DNA of 64,000 nt from CAWCTB01 sp963798275 (GTDB lineage Bacteria > Acidobacteriota > Terriglobia > Terriglobales > Acidobacteriaceae). The position numbers and the translations under genes are program-made. The notes under the pieces were generated by a model. The model ran no database searches and was not told the origin of the DNA. It saw only the letters and a program-made list of their open reading frames with translations. This document shows positions 8,478 to 18,297 of this stretch, piece after piece. The DNA is taken from positions 124,001 through 188,000 of the forward strand of contig CAWCTB010000051.1 of NCBI GenBank assembly GCA_963798275.1, in the 5' to 3' direction. Numbering within the stretch: the stretch's first letter is position 1; each line of letters starts with the position of its first letter.

Positions 8478-9270
8478 TCCCGTACTGGAGAAAGCTCAGA
8501 AGCGCGGCTCCGAAGAAATGACGGGCATGAGCTTCCTCGATCACCTGGAGGAGCTGCGCCGCCGCATCATCTACAGCTTCCTGTTCATCATCGGCGGTTT
8601 CTGCGCCTGCTGGTGGTATCACGAGCAGATCTTCGCCGTCATGCAGAAGCCCATCATGGCGGCCCTGGCCAACCACCAGATGGAGCAGAAGCTCGTCTAC
8701 CTGAACCCCACCGACCCCTTCAACATGTATTTGAAGATCGCGTTCATCGCGGGCGTGTTCGTGGCTTCGCCCTTCGTGCTCTACCAGGTGTGGCTGTTCA
8801 TCTCGCCCGGTTTGTACCGCCACGAGCGCCGCTACGTGCTGCCCTTCATGTTCAGCACCGTGGGCCTGTTCCTCGCCGGCGGCGTCTTCGGCTACAAGAT
8901 GGTCTACCCGGCGGCCCTTGATTTCCTCATCGGCTGGAGCGCGCAGTTCAAGCCCATGATCACCATCAGCGAGTACACCGACCTGTTCATGACCATCATC
9001 GTTGGCCTCGGCATTGTCTTCGAGATGCCGATCCTGGTGTTCTTCCTCTCCCTGATGGGTATCCTCACCGCCGGCTGGATGTGGCGCAACCTCCGCTACT
9101 CCATCCTCGTGATCTTCATCATCGCCGCCGTCATCACCCCCACTACCGACATTATGAACATGTGCATCTTCGCCGCGCCCATGATTCTTCTGTATCTGGT
9201 CAGCATCGCCATCGCCTGGTTCGTGCATCCCGCCCAGCGCCGCAAGCGCGCCGCCCAGGCCGGCGAATAG
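8470..9270 (+). CDS. tatC: Sec-independent translocase subunit TatC
   Basis: A 266-residue inner-membrane protein with six predicted helices and the N-terminal family motif Ser-Phe-Leu-Asp-His-Leu-Glu-Glu-Leu-Arg-Arg-Arg near residue 20, plus the conserved Pro-Phe-Val-Leu-Tyr-Gln and Phe-Glu-Met-Pro segments. TatC recognises the twin-arginine signal peptide and organises the translocase with TatA/B. Its start lies inside the end of tatA. Length matches the family. Confidence 0.95.
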   Translation: MPSPVLEKAQKRGSEEMTGMSFLDHLEELRRRIIYSFLFIIGGFCACWWYHEQIFAVMQKPIMAALANHQMEQKLVYLNPTDPFNMYLKIAFIAGVFVASPFVLYQVWLFISPGLYRHERRYVLPFMFSTVGLFLAGGVFGYKMVYPAALDFLIGWSAQFKPMITISEYTDLFMTIIVGLGIVFEMPILVFFLSLMGILTAGWMWRNLRYSILVIFIIAAVITPTTDIMNMCIFAAPMILLYLVSIAIAWFVHPAQRRKRAAQAGE

Positions 9271-9490
9271 CGAACGTCGTCGGCGAACCAGCCCCGAAGG
9301 GCCGGCTCAGTGTAGCCCATGTATGCAGCCGAAGGCGGAATGTTGGGTGCGGTAGGGAACTGACGCCAGTCCCGTAGGGACTCCGGTAGTTCCTACGCCC
9401 ACATTTCAGCCCCCGAAGGATCTCCGTCTCCGCTTTCCGGGAAACTGTCGTAACAACCCGTAACGATTGCCCCATGCGCACCCTCGCCGA

Positions 9491-9519
9491 CAAAAAAAGC
9501 CATGCCTTGCGGCATGGCT
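9491..9519 (-). terminator. Intrinsic terminator of the kelch-type gene
   Basis: A perfect 9-base-pair stem (AGCCATGCC with GGCATGGCT) with a TTGC loop. Read on the minus strand it is followed by seven T residues, so it ends the gene at 9549-11007. The stretch from tatC (9271) to here has no gene, only short palindromes such as GTCCCGTAGGGAC. Confidence 0.85.
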
Positions 9520-9548
9520 CTTTGCAATTGTACTGCGTTGACTGTAAC

Positions 9549-11007
9549 TCAGTGCACGGTTACGCGAATCGAGTTCGAGGCGATGCCGTTCGCCACCGAC
9601 ACCATGTCGTACTGTCCCGCAGCGAGCGCCGGCAGATCGAAGTGGGTGGACCCAAACGTCCCCGGAGCGATCGAGTGGGTGCTGTCGTCGTGGGTGAAGG
9701 CGTAGTGTACGCTGCCATCGGCTACGCTGGTCAGGCGAACCAGCGGGTAGTTGGTCTCGCCCTGGTAGTCGTCGCCGTAAGCATTGTTTCCTGACAGGCC
9801 GTTCAACTGGTAGCCGTACAGAAGGTTGTTGGTGGAACCGCTATTGAGATTGGTGGAGGAGACCAGGATTGTTGCCGCCACGCCCGCGACAACTCCACCC
9901 GCCGGGTTGTAGACCTCAACCAATCCGCTGAAGTCGGTGAACATGATCTGCCCGGTCGGCAGGATCATCAGATGCCCTACGAACGACGAGTCCGCCGGGC
10001 AGTTTGTCGGATTTGGCGCATTGGCCAGGGTGCTGGTGGTGGGGTTGTACTCGAGCATCTGGCAGCCAGAGTTGAACAACCCCGGGCTGAGCATGGCCAG
10101 CACTTTCCCATTCGGTTCCAGCGCTGCCGGACCGTCGGCCTGGTTCAAGCCATCGGCGGGAGTCGGACCGGCCGCCCAGGTGTTGGAAGCCACGTCATAC
10201 ACCGCCGTAGCTACAACATTGCCGCCAAACTGGATGACCTTGTTGTTGTACATCATCACCGCGGCGCCCAACTCTTCGTCGCCGGCGTTGTAGAGTTGTA
10301 CCGGAGTGTGCGCAGCGCACGACCACACGCCCGTGCCCTGATCGTAAAGCTCCGAACCCACGTTGGTGCTGCAAGCGCTATTGAACTTGGCATCCACAGT
10401 CAGGACTTTGTTGGTGGTGAGCAGGGTAAACCCTGATTCGTCGTTGCTGGACTGCAGCACCGAGCCGGTCGCCAGCCACGAGTTCGGGCCATTGTAGATC
10501 GCGTTCTGGGCCGTGCAGCAGTTCGACTGCATGTACTTTCCGTTGGCCAGCACAACGCTCTCCGCATCGCCGATCGTGCTCCATCCCGCAGGTGGGTTGT
10601 TAAGCACCCAGGACACCCCGCCGAAAGGTACGATGGTTCCGACCGCGCCCAGCGTCGTCCAGACTCCAACGCCCTGGTTGTATTCGCCACCCTCGATGAC
10701 GACGTGCCTTGCCATCCAGCAGCACTTGCGACCCGAAGTAGATGGGCTGGTAGCCCGAAGGCAGATGTCCAGTCGTGCTCCAGGTGCCGGCGACGTAGCT
10801 GCCATTGGCGGCGGGGGTCAGGATGAACCACACACCGGTGTCAGGGCCCTGCGACTCATTCACCAGGATTCTGCCATCCCGTAGCTGCAGCATCGGACCG
10901 ACGGCCGCGGGGGGCTGGCTTTGCAGTGGTGTCCAGGATTGTGCGCTGGCGAGCCCCAGCAACGCCAGTACCACTACGCTTATTGCAAGTATTCGAAGCA
11001 GCTTCAT
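9549..11007 (-). CDS. Secreted kelch/galactose-oxidase-like beta-propeller protein (one frameshift)
   Basis: The start at 11007 is an ATG eight bases after AGGAG and opens a signal peptide ending Leu-Ala-Ser-Ala-Gln. The frame runs to about 10710, then continues one frame over to 9549, for about 485 residues. Repeating blocks of Gly-Gly, Tyr-Asn and Trp residues with spaced Gly-Lys-Val-Leu strands look like kelch blades, and the C-terminal 100 residues resemble the DUF1929 immunoglobulin-like domain of galactose-oxidase relatives (Asp-Asp-Tyr-Gln-Gly-Glu, then Pro-Leu-Val-Arg-Leu-Thr). Copper-ligand residues could not be assigned, so an oxidase activity is not claimed. Confidence 0.75.
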
Positions 11008-11153
11008 GTCTTCTCTTCTCCTCTGATTTCTCTGTCGGACTTGTAGTCTCGGCCGAAGGGATCCTCTGTTCACAGGCTCCGTGTCCTTCGCCACTGTCTT
11101 GGTGCTCTGCCATCTCGGGAGCACATGGCCAAGTCAAAGCGGCTTGCGCCAAA

Positions 11154-11831
11154 CTACCCCAGAAGTTTGCGCCGCAACGAGCCCGCAAGCCCCAGCATCC
11201 CAGTTCCCAGCAGGATCAGGCTGCCCGGTTCGGGGGTCTGGCTCTGCTGCCCCACATACAGTGCGAACGACAGATCGTACGGGTTATTGCCGCACGCACC
11301 GAAGTAGCACTGGTAGTTGTTGCTGTCGCCCCCGACTCCGGTCTCCCACTGCCACTGCGGCGGGAAGTTGAGATTGGGAACGATCGACAGCCAGTACTCA
11401 GTACCGGCGGCAGCTGCGAAGTTCGAACCCAAGCCTAAGGTGTACAGGTAACTCGGATAGCCCAGGTTGTCGTTCTGTAGAAAGGTCTCAGCCGCATTTC
11501 CGCCTACGGAGTAGGTCGCAAGCAGGGTGTTCGGTGCGTTTCCTGCGTTGCTCCAGAACTTGAGCGTGAAGCCGGTGATCCCACCGTTGCCGGTGAGGTA
11601 CGACCCAATCCACTCAACCTGGTTAATGTTGGCCGCGCTGCCCAACGTGAAGTTGTCATACGCCGTGGCAAAGTTGCCAAGGGCGGCGTCATTTTGTGAA
11701 GCGTACCCGCCGTTGAAGTCGGGGTTCTGAAAGTAGACCAGCTGTTCAGCGGCCCAACCCGGTACGGCAAGAATGAACAGAAGCGCCACCAAGCCAATCA
11801 GTGACGCACCCTGGACGCTGCGATTCGACAT
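11154..11831 (-). CDS. PEP-CTERM sorting-domain protein
   Basis: A 225-residue secreted protein with a signal peptide ending Gly-Trp-Ala-Ala. The C-terminus has the PEP-CTERM sorting tag: Pro-Glu-Pro-Gly-Ser, a hydrophobic helix and a final basic cluster (Arg-Arg-Lys). The middle is a Gly/Asn/Tyr-rich beta-sandwich-like domain without a known family. PEP-CTERM tags are recognised by exosortase and are linked to exopolysaccharide or biofilm export. No exosortase gene is in the window. Confidence 0.88.
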   Translation of the reverse strand: MSNRSVQGASLIGLVALLFILAVPGWAAEQLVYFQNPDFNGGYASQNDAALGNFATAYDNFTLGSAANINQVEWIGSYLTGNGGITGFTLKFWSNAGNAPNTLLATYSVGGNAAETFLQNDNLGYPSYLYTLGLGSNFAAAAGTEYWLSIVPNLNFPPQWQWETGVGGDSNNYQCYFGACGNNPYDLSFALYVGQQSQTPEPGSLILLGTGMLGLAGSLRRKLLG

Positions 11832-12107
11832 TGTTTCCTCCGAAAGTGATTCTGCTTGTGCTTACTCATCAGGACCGGTCGAACAGATACGGCGGAGGAC
11901 GCGACCGCCTTGACGAAGAGCGACGGCATGTTACCATCTTTTGCTCAGAATTCAGCAATAATATTTGCGCGCTATACCAGAAATTCTCGAAAACATGTAA
12001 GTTATGTTTTTTCAGCATGTTGAGTGCTCACCACCTCATTCCCGGAACGGTCCTATTTGCCCCGGATTGCCGGAACCTGTTACTTTTTGCGGTTATTGTC
12101 CATTGCG

Positions 12108-12705
12108 ATGAAAATCACACTCTCTCTGGCATTTGTCGGCATCCTGCTCTGCGCCCCACTCGTAGCTCAAACTCCAACCGACAGCCCGGTTGACGTATTG
12201 CGTCACCCCGCATGGAATAAGGGCCTGTTTGTCGGCGGCAGCACCTCCTTCGCCAATACTCCCAGCGCGCAAACTTTTCTCTTCGGCGTTCGTATCGGTC
12301 GCGTGCTCACCCACGAACTCGGCCACAACGCGCTGCGCGGCTCGCTCGAGATGGCGGGCGACATCATCCCCCTCAACGAATTCTGGATCGGCGGCAATGC
12401 CCAGTATGCTGCCGCCATCGATCCCTTTATCTTGAAGTGGAACTTCACCGCCGGCCACACCGTTGCACCCTACGTCGCCGCGGTGGGCGGCATTGTATTC
12501 AGTACCAGCAACTTGCCGCCGGGAGACACCTCCACCGTCAACTTCACCAGCGGAGCCGAGCTGGGTATCCAGTGGTTCCGCCACACACCGCAACTCGCTC
12601 GATTTTTCCACCAAGGTTTATCACCTTTCCAACGCATCCATTGGCAACAAGAATCCCGGCATCAATGGCGCCGTCCAGTTCATGTTCGGCTACACGTGGC
12701 ATTGA
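12108..12705 (+). CDS. PagL-like acyloxyacyl hydrolase (one frameshift, altered catalytic residue)
   Basis: The ATG at 12108 opens a signal peptide ending Leu-Val-Ala-Gln, followed by a beta-barrel-like body. Near 12602-12612 a run of five T residues shifts the frame; removing one T joins the family's C-terminus, with the His-Leu-Ser-Asn catalytic motif and the final Phe-Gly-Tyr-Thr-Trp-His. PagL removes an acyl chain from lipid A in the outer membrane, using a His-Ser-Glu triad. Here the position expected for Glu (14 after the His) is Asn, so activity is uncertain. Total about 199 residues after repair. Confidence 0.7.
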
Positions 12706-12713
12706 AGAAGGCT

Positions 12714-12890
12714 GTCAGCCTATCAGCCGTTAGCTATCAGCTACAGGCCAAGAAATCTACTGGCTGTCTGCTTGTGAGCCTGCGATGAGCTGAGAAGTGG
12801 CAGTTCCTCAATCCGTAGCTGACGGCTGATAGCTGACAGCTGATAGCTGACAGCTCTTCGCCAGTTGCTAGCTGCTAGCCGCTTCTTTAT
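12714..12890. repeat. Short direct/palindromic repeats (AGCTGATAGCTGACAGC type)
   Basis: Between the PagL-like gene and ftcD the sequence has repeated variants of AGCTATCAGC and AGCTGACAGCTGATAGC, densest at 12817-12855. Each unit is partly self-complementary, so the RNA could fold. Related units occur at about 17046-17070. Function unknown. Confidence 0.65.
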
Positions 12891-12901
12891 CCTGCTTGCT
12901 T

Positions 12902-14376
12902 ATGCCCGCACTCGTCGAATGTGTACCCAACTTCTCCGAAGGCCGCGATAAGGCCAAGGTCGATGCCATCCTCGAGGCCATGAAGCTGGACGGCGTCTAC
13001 CTCCTCGACCGCGAGATGGATGCCGACCACAACCGCTGCGTCATCACGCTGGTTGGCGATCCCGCGAAGGTGGAGGAGGCCGTGATTCGCGGCGTCGGCA
13101 AAGCTGCGGAACTCATCGACCTGACCAGGCACACCGGGGCGCATCCCCGGCTCGGAGCCGCCGATGTGGTGCCGTTCATTCCCATCGAAGGCATCGCTCT
13201 CGAGGACTGCGTGGCCATGGCCCGCCGCGTTGGCGAGCAGATCTGGAAGCGTTTTGGCTGTGCCGGTTTATCTCTACGAAGCTGCGGCACAGCGTCCCGA
13301 GCGGCAGAATCTCGAGAACGTTCGCCGCGGACAATTCGAGGGCATTCGCGAAGAGGTGAAGACCAACCCGGCGCGCCAGCCCGACTTCGGCAATGCCGAG
13401 CTTCATCCCACTGCGGGCGCGACCATCGTCGGCGCGCGCAAGTTCCTTGTCGCCTACAACGTCTATCTCAATACTCCTGATGTCGAGATCGCCAGGAAGA
13501 TTGCCAAGGCCGTCCGCTTCTCCAATGGAGGCCTGCGCTACGTCAAAGGCATGGGCGTCGGCGTTCGCGGACTCGCCCAGGTTTCCATGAACCTGACCGA
13601 CACCGATCAGACCCCCATCGCGCGCGTCTTCGAGTATGTGAAGCATGAAGCGGCTCGCTATGGCGTCTTGCCGCTCTCTAGCGAAATCGTGGGACTGATT
13701 CCGAAGAAAGCGTTGGAAGATGCGGCCGAGTGGTTTCTGCAGATCGAGAATTTCGATTCCTCGCTGATCCTCGAGAACCGCCTGGCCGCGGTGATGAGCG
13801 GCAAGATGGCTGTCGGTGGCATCCGCGCCGGCGTCGAACCGTTCATCGAGCAACTCGCCGCTCCCACCGCCGCACCTGGCGGAGGCAGCGCGTCAGCCGC
13901 AACGGCAGCGATGGCGGCTGCGTTGGGAAGCATGGTGGCCAGCATGTCGCGCGGCAAAAAGGCCTATCTTCAGCACGAACGCGAACTGAGCACCGCCATC
14001 GCACGGCTGGCCGCGGTGCGCGAGGAACTCAAAGCTTCCATCGACGCTGATGCTGAGGCGTTCAACCAGGTGATGGCCGCCTTCAGAGAAAGCCAAGGAA
14101 CATCCCGAGGCCCAGGCCGAAGTCGAGGCCGCCCTCAAGTCTGCCACGAACATTCCGTTGCAAGTCGCCGAGCGGGCAAGCGAGGTGGGCAGCATTCTGA
14201 AGTCGCTTCGTCCCATCACCAATCCCAGGATGGCGTCGGACGTGAGCGTCGGTATCGGGCTCGCCCGGGCGGCAGCTGAGGGCGCGCTGGCCAATGTCGA
14301 GATCAACCTCGCTGACATCCAGGACGAATCGTTCACCGCCGACGTCCGGCAGCGAGTGCGTGCCGTCAGAAGCTGA
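12902..14376 (+). CDS. ftcD: Glutamate formimidoyltransferase / formimidotetrahydrofolate cyclodeaminase (two frameshifts)
   Basis: The protein spans three frames: 12902 to about 13258, then to about 14090, then to 14376. The first two thirds are formiminotransferase: Val-Pro-Asn-Phe-Ser-Glu-Gly near residue 8 and the catalytic-histidine motif Arg-His-Thr-Gly-Ala-His-Pro-Arg near residue 78. The last third is cyclodeaminase, with Thr-Ala-Ala-Pro-Gly-Gly-Gly-Ser. The bifunctional enzyme takes the formimino group in histidine degradation to tetrahydrofolate and releases ammonia. Both breaks are single extra bases at or near short homopolymers. About 490 residues in all. No other hut genes are nearby. 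Confidence 0.88.
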
Positions 14377-14449
14377 TTTTTAGCCTGCGCAAACAATCTC
14401 TGGCGACTAGTTACCAGTCACTAATTACTGGTCACCAGTTGCTTCTCCT

Positions 14450-15937
14450 TCACTTCCTCCTCCACCGCACCCCGTCCTTGGTGTTTTCCAGCAGGATGCC
14501 GTTCTCCGCGAGCCGATTCCGGATCGCATCCGACTTCGCAAAGTCGCGCGCCTTGCGCGCCGCCGAATGTTCCGCCACCAACTGCTCGACCTGCTCATCC
14601 GGCAACGCCGCCGACTTCGCGATCTCCGCGGTCACCGCGCTGATCTTGTCCGCGAAGCCTTCGGCCTTCGCCCACTCCACGGTCGTGCGGACTTTCGCCG
14701 CATCGTCGTCGGCCAGCACCGCGAAGATCTGCTCGAACTGCTCCACCGCCTTCAGTAACTGCGGAATATCGTCCTTACGAACCCCTCCCGCATCGGCCGC
14801 CGCATTCACGTCGCGCACCAGATCGAACATCGCGCCCAGCACCTGCGCTGTGTTCAGATCGTCGTCCAGCGCGGCCTTCATGTCCGTCGACGCCTTCTGC
14901 GCCATCTCGCAGATCTTCGGATTCGCGCCCTCCGGCCACTGCGCCGTTTCCAGCCGCAGCTTAAAGTTGCGCAACCGTTCAACCGAGTTCGCCGCCTGAG
15001 TCAGTCCGTCAAAGGTGAAGTTCAACTGCTTGCGATAGGGCACCGACATCAGCAGAAAGCGTATTGACGACGGCTTGTGGCCCATCAGCACCAGATCGCG
15101 CACGGTGTAGAAGTTGCCGGCGCTCTTGGCCATCTTCTCGCCCTCCACCAGCAAAAAGCGCGCGTGCACCCAGAAGTGCGCAAACGGCTTGCCGGTCATC
15201 GACTCCGACTGCGCGATTTCGTTCTCGTGGTGCGGAAAGATCAGGTCCTCGCCCCCGGCATGAATGTCGAAGCTCTCTCCCAGGTACTTCATCGACATGA
15301 TCGAGCACTCGATGTGCCACCCCGGCCGGCCCGGTCCGATCGACGTCTCCCACATCGCCTCGCCCGGCTTGGGCGCCTTCCACAGCGCGAAGTCGCGCGC
15401 ATTGTCCTTCTCGTACTCGTCCACGTCGACGCGCGCGCCGTCGTCCATGCCGCGGAAGTCCTTCTTCGACAGCTTGCCGTACTCCGGGAACTTGGCGATG
15501 CGGAAGTAATACGAGCCATCGTCGGTGCGATAGGCGTAGCCCTTGGCCTCCAGCCCGGCAATGAAGTCGGCCATCTCCTGGATGTGGTCGGTCGCGCTCA
15601 CCATCAGTTCCGGATGCTCGATGTTCAGCGCATCGGCATCTTCCAGGAAAGCCTTCTTGTACTTCCGGGTGTAGTCCTGCACGGTCACGCCGTCGCGCGC
15701 GGCGTTGCGGATGATCTTGTCGTCCACGTCGGTGATGTTCATGACGTGCTTGAGTTGGTATCCGCTCTGCTTCAGGAAGCGGCGCAGCGTATCGACCACC
15801 ACAAAGGTGCGAAAGTTGCCGATGTGCCCGTAGTCGTAGACCGTGGGCCCGCACGCATACATGCGCACCAGGTTGTCTTCCAGGGGACGAAACTCCTCGA
15901 CCTTGCCCGACAGGGTATTAAAAAGGTGCAGCGCCAT
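14450..15937 (-). CDS. cysS: Cysteinyl-tRNA synthetase
   Basis: A 495-residue class I synthetase that charges tRNA-Cys. The zinc ligand Cys29 is followed by the nucleotide-binding His38-Ile-Gly-Asn motif; further zinc ligands are Cys211 and His236/Glu240; the KMSKS loop reads Lys268-Met-Ala-Lys-Ser. The C-terminal DALR domain and the final zinc-independent tail are complete. Length is normal. It is convergent with ftcD, from which it is separated by about 70 bases containing an imperfect ACCAGT/ACTGGT palindrome. Confidence 0.96.
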   Translation of the reverse strand: MALHLFNTLSGKVEEFRPLEDNLVRMYACGPTVYDYGHIGNFRTFVVVDTLRRFLKQSGYQLKHVMNITDVDDKIIRNAARDGVTVQDYTRKYKKAFLEDADALNIEHPELMVSATDHIQEMADFIAGLEAKGYAYRTDDGSYYFRIAKFPEYGKLSKKDFRGMDDGARVDVDEYEKDNARDFALWKAPKPGEAMWETSIGPGRPGWHIECSIMSMKYLGESFDIHAGGEDLIFPHHENEIAQSESMTGKPFAHFWVHARFLLVEGEKMAKSAGNFYTVRDLVLMGHKPSSIRFLLMSVPYRKQLNFTFDGLTQAANSVERLRNFKLRLETAQWPEGANPKICEMAQKASTDMKAALDDDLNTAQVLGAMFDLVRDVNAAADAGGVRKDDIPQLLKAVEQFEQIFAVLADDDAAKVRTTVEWAKAEGFADKISAVTAEIAKSAALPDEQVEQLVAEHSAARKARDFAKSDAIRNRLAENGILLENTKDGVRWRRK

Positions 15938-16027
15938 GAAGCCTTTCTAGCAGAAGAGAACTGGCACAATGAGAATCTTCGATTGTAGGGTTCCGGCGGA
16001 AACAGGGTCAACCAAACAAGCCGATGT

Positions 16028-16153
16028 TAGGGAAGGTCTGATTAAGTCAATGGACGGTCCCTCCGCGGCTAAAGCCGGGTACATTTTGCGGCCTTTACGG
16101 ACGGCCTGAAGGCCGTCTCCTTCAAAAGCCTGGGCTTAATCAGAGATTCCTTA
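16028..16153. repeat. MITE-like repeat, copy A
   Basis: A 126-base element whose ends are imperfect inverted repeats: TAGGGAAGGTCTGATTAAG on the left, and TAAGGAATCTCTGATTAAG as the complement of the right end (17 of 21 aligned bases match). The interior has GGCTAAAGCC and GGCCTGAAGGCC palindromes and no reading frame. Three further copies are at 25069, 28126 and 28257. The right end overlaps the stop codon of the neighbouring minus-strand gene. Confidence 0.8.
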
Positions 16154-16983
16154 GTCCAGAAGCCTCCGACGTTTCGGCTAGTTTGAAGGTGATCCTTATC
16201 TGGGCGACCTCCTCTGCGGCGACCACCGCCGGCTGTTGCACGGTGGGCTCGACGCGGGTGGGGGGTTTGCGGGGGCCGAGGAAAATTTTCTGGCTGGAGG
16301 CGGGGTGCTGCGGGGTGAGAGCGCGGCCCCGGGGATTCGCGGGAGTGATGCGCCACAGGGCTTCGTATCCGAAGACGGCGTTTTTGGCCTGATGGTACTG
16401 CTTGGCGGTGAGCATGAAGGGAATGGAAAGGCTCGCGTCGTCCAGCGGTCGGTTCTCGTCATGGATGGCTGCGGCTTTTTCAGCGCCCGGGCTCGCGGCA
16501 TGCGAGTGCAGGTCAATGATCTCGGTGTCGGGAGTTTCGCTGGACAGGGTTTCGGCGGCTGGACTTTCGGCGGACAGGGTTTCGGAGCACGCGGAGCACG
16601 GTGTCGTCGTCGAGTTCGTAGTCCTGCTCGAAGGCATCGTACTGATTGCAGATGGGGTCGTTGGCGCTGTCGACGGATTCTTTCGCCATGTGGCGCAGGT
16701 TGGAGCTGGCGGTCTGCAGGGCGTAGAGGACGAGGCCGGCGCGCTTGGGGTCGAGGGTACCGCGGAGCAGGGCGTCGGTGACCTGCATCAGGGCCAACTG
16801 AATGGAGGCGGCGTCTTCGAGCAGGGGCAATGCCAGCGGGTTTTGGTTGGGATTGGCGGCGTGTTGTTCGGCGCGCAATTGGCGTCCGATGTGGGTGAGG
16901 TGAAAGAAACAATAGTTGCGTCCGCGCAGGGCGGGCGAACCGCAGAAGTGTCCGTTGCTTTTGACGTGTTCACAGTGACGCAT
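16140..16983 (-). CDS. Cys/His-rich acidobacterial protein of unknown function (one frameshift)
   Basis: The ATG at 16983 opens a protein with a Cys/His cluster in its first 30 residues (Cys4, His6, Cys14, Cys25 and His29), which may bind one zinc. A helical region follows with Arg-Ala-Gly-Leu-Val-Leu-Tyr-Ala-Leu-Gln. This N-terminus is one I recognise from many acidobacterial genomes, without known function. After about residue 120 the frame turns Arg-rich and stops at 16513. The adjoining frame continues with more natural composition to 16140, where the stop lies inside MITE copy A. The joining point, about 16590-16635, is an estimate. Confidence 0.6.
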
Positions 16984-16989
16984 GAGTAA

Positions 16990-17690
16990 GGGCTCCAGTT
17001 TCAAGTTTCAAGTTTCAAGTTTCGAGTTTCAGCGGTTTCGAGTTCAGCTATCAGCTACCAGCCATCAGCTAAAAACAGTTCTACGAGTCTCCAGTTCCAT
17101 GTAATTCCAGATCTCGAGAAAGTCCAAAGCCCCACCCTACCGGCCAGAGGAGGGCCGGTAGAATGGGGCACCCAATTCGTGATAATTCTCCAGGGTTCGT
17201 GCGGACCCCCTCCCCCCAGCGGCTTGCAAAATCTTGAAAACAATGGTTCCGATTTGGGAATGGCCGGCAAAATCTTGAGCGCGTGGGAGTTACAGGTAAA
17301 ATCTTGAGTCGCAAGGGGATAGCAGCGGACGGGCGGGTGCAGCAGGGGAGGGTGTGATTAGATTTCGCGAGATTAAGGTGCTGTGGCCCCATCCTCAAAG
17401 AGTGTGTCCCGTCGTCGAGACACACTTCACCCGAATTTGGGAAGAGGTAATAGGACGAGGAGAGGTCTCGCTAGGACGTGGGTCACGTAGGCGTGTGATA
17501 AGGGGATCGCGGGTCAGATTTGGAGTTTCGGGTTTCGGGTTTCGAGTTGAAGAAAGAAATACCGACCCAACCGGAATCACCTCCTACGCCAACAAGGGCA
17601 AAGGCGGCGTTCGTTGGAGACCGGGGTTGGGAGGGGTGCCCTCGAATGTATTTCTCACTTGAGATGTTTGTGGGGGGCGCCCGCCGCTCG
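16990..17690. repeat. Gene-free 700-base spacer with simple and dispersed repeats
   Basis: No gene is supported here. About 16995-17030 is a tandem TTTCAAG run and 17515-17550 is a TTTCGGG run. At 17226, 17267 and 17296 the segment (C/T)AAAATCTTGA occurs three times within 83 bases, in the same direction. Homopurine and CCCCC tracts lie between. Open frames across this stretch are short and of low quality. Confidence 0.55.
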
Positions 17691-17951
17691 TCATTCGTAC
17701 ACATCGCGGCGGTGTGCAACGTGTGTCACCGTGACGATCCTGCTGGTGTTGTCGATTGTGTAGACAACCCGGTAATCGCCTATCCGAATGCGCCACTGAT
17801 CTTTGTAGCCCCTCAGCTTCTTGCATCCCGCGGGCCGTGGGTTATCGGCCAGTGCCAGAATCTTGCGATCGATCCGGGTAAACAGCGTATCGCCCAGCGC
17901 ATCCAATTCCTTTTGCGCCGAGTGCTTGATTTCGAGAGCGTATTTAAGCAC
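17691..17951 (-). CDS. RelE/ParE-family toxin
   Basis: An 86-residue protein with the compact RelE fold pattern: a first strand and a helix with Lys-Glu-Leu-Asp-Ala-Leu, a basic helix (Arg-Ile-Asp-Arg-Lys-Ile), Lys-Leu-Arg-Gly, and the strand-rich end Trp-Arg-Ile-Arg-Ile-Gly-Asp-Tyr-Arg-Val-Val-Tyr. Family members cleave mRNA on the ribosome or poison gyrase; the Arg-rich end and terminal Tyr fit RelE. It starts at a GTG that overlaps the antitoxin gene by 8 bases, so the pair is co-translated, antitoxin first. Confidence 0.88.
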   Translation of the reverse strand: MLKYALEIKHSAQKELDALGDTLFTRIDRKILALADNPRPAGCKKLRGYKDQWRIRIGDYRVVYTIDNTSRIVTVTHVAHRRDVYE

Positions 17952-18135
17952 GTGAGCGATTACGCTTCAGACGATTCGCGCGATATTGCTCGTACGGAAT
18001 CCCTTTTTCCTTGCGGCGCGATTCCGAAATCAGCCCGTCCTCGATGTCCTCCCAGAGCGCCTTGTGTTTCTTGAGGTCGATTTGAACGGCCACCTTGCGG
18101 CCTTTCTCGTCGGTTACGAACTGAATGCCGGTCAT
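17944..18135 (-). CDS. Antitoxin partner of the RelE-type toxin
   Basis: A 63-residue protein from the ATG at 18135; a longer frame upstream looks non-coding. It starts with a beta-strand segment (Ile-Gln-Phe-Val-Thr-Asp-Glu), has a helix with Trp-Glu-Asp-Ile-Glu-Asp, and ends in a very basic tail. Size, order and overlap with the toxin identify it as the antitoxin; it does not match a named antitoxin class by eye. The N-terminal part probably binds DNA and represses the pair. Confidence 0.75.
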   Translation of the reverse strand: MTGIQFVTDEKGRKVAVQIDLKKHKALWEDIEDGLISESRRKEKGIPYEQYRANRLKRNRSRA

Positions 18136-18297
18136 GCGCTGTGTCTCCTTAGGTCGTGTGCAACCTGCTCCCACCCTAATTTCGATGCCGGGGGCTGTCA
18201 ACCAGAGGTGCCACATAACCGCATTTATGTGCGGCTATCGTGCCCCCGTCCCCGTCTCTTCCCTTGCCCCAACCACCATTCCACCCCGCCGTCCGAG

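Noticed and set aside
15077..15988. A 303-codon open frame antisense to cysS
   Set aside because: The synthetase on the other strand is unambiguous; the antisense frame has no domain and ends arbitrarily.
17520..18074. A 184-codon plus-strand frame across the toxin-antitoxin pair
   Set aside because: It runs through the simple-repeat tract and antisense to the toxin, and has no domain.
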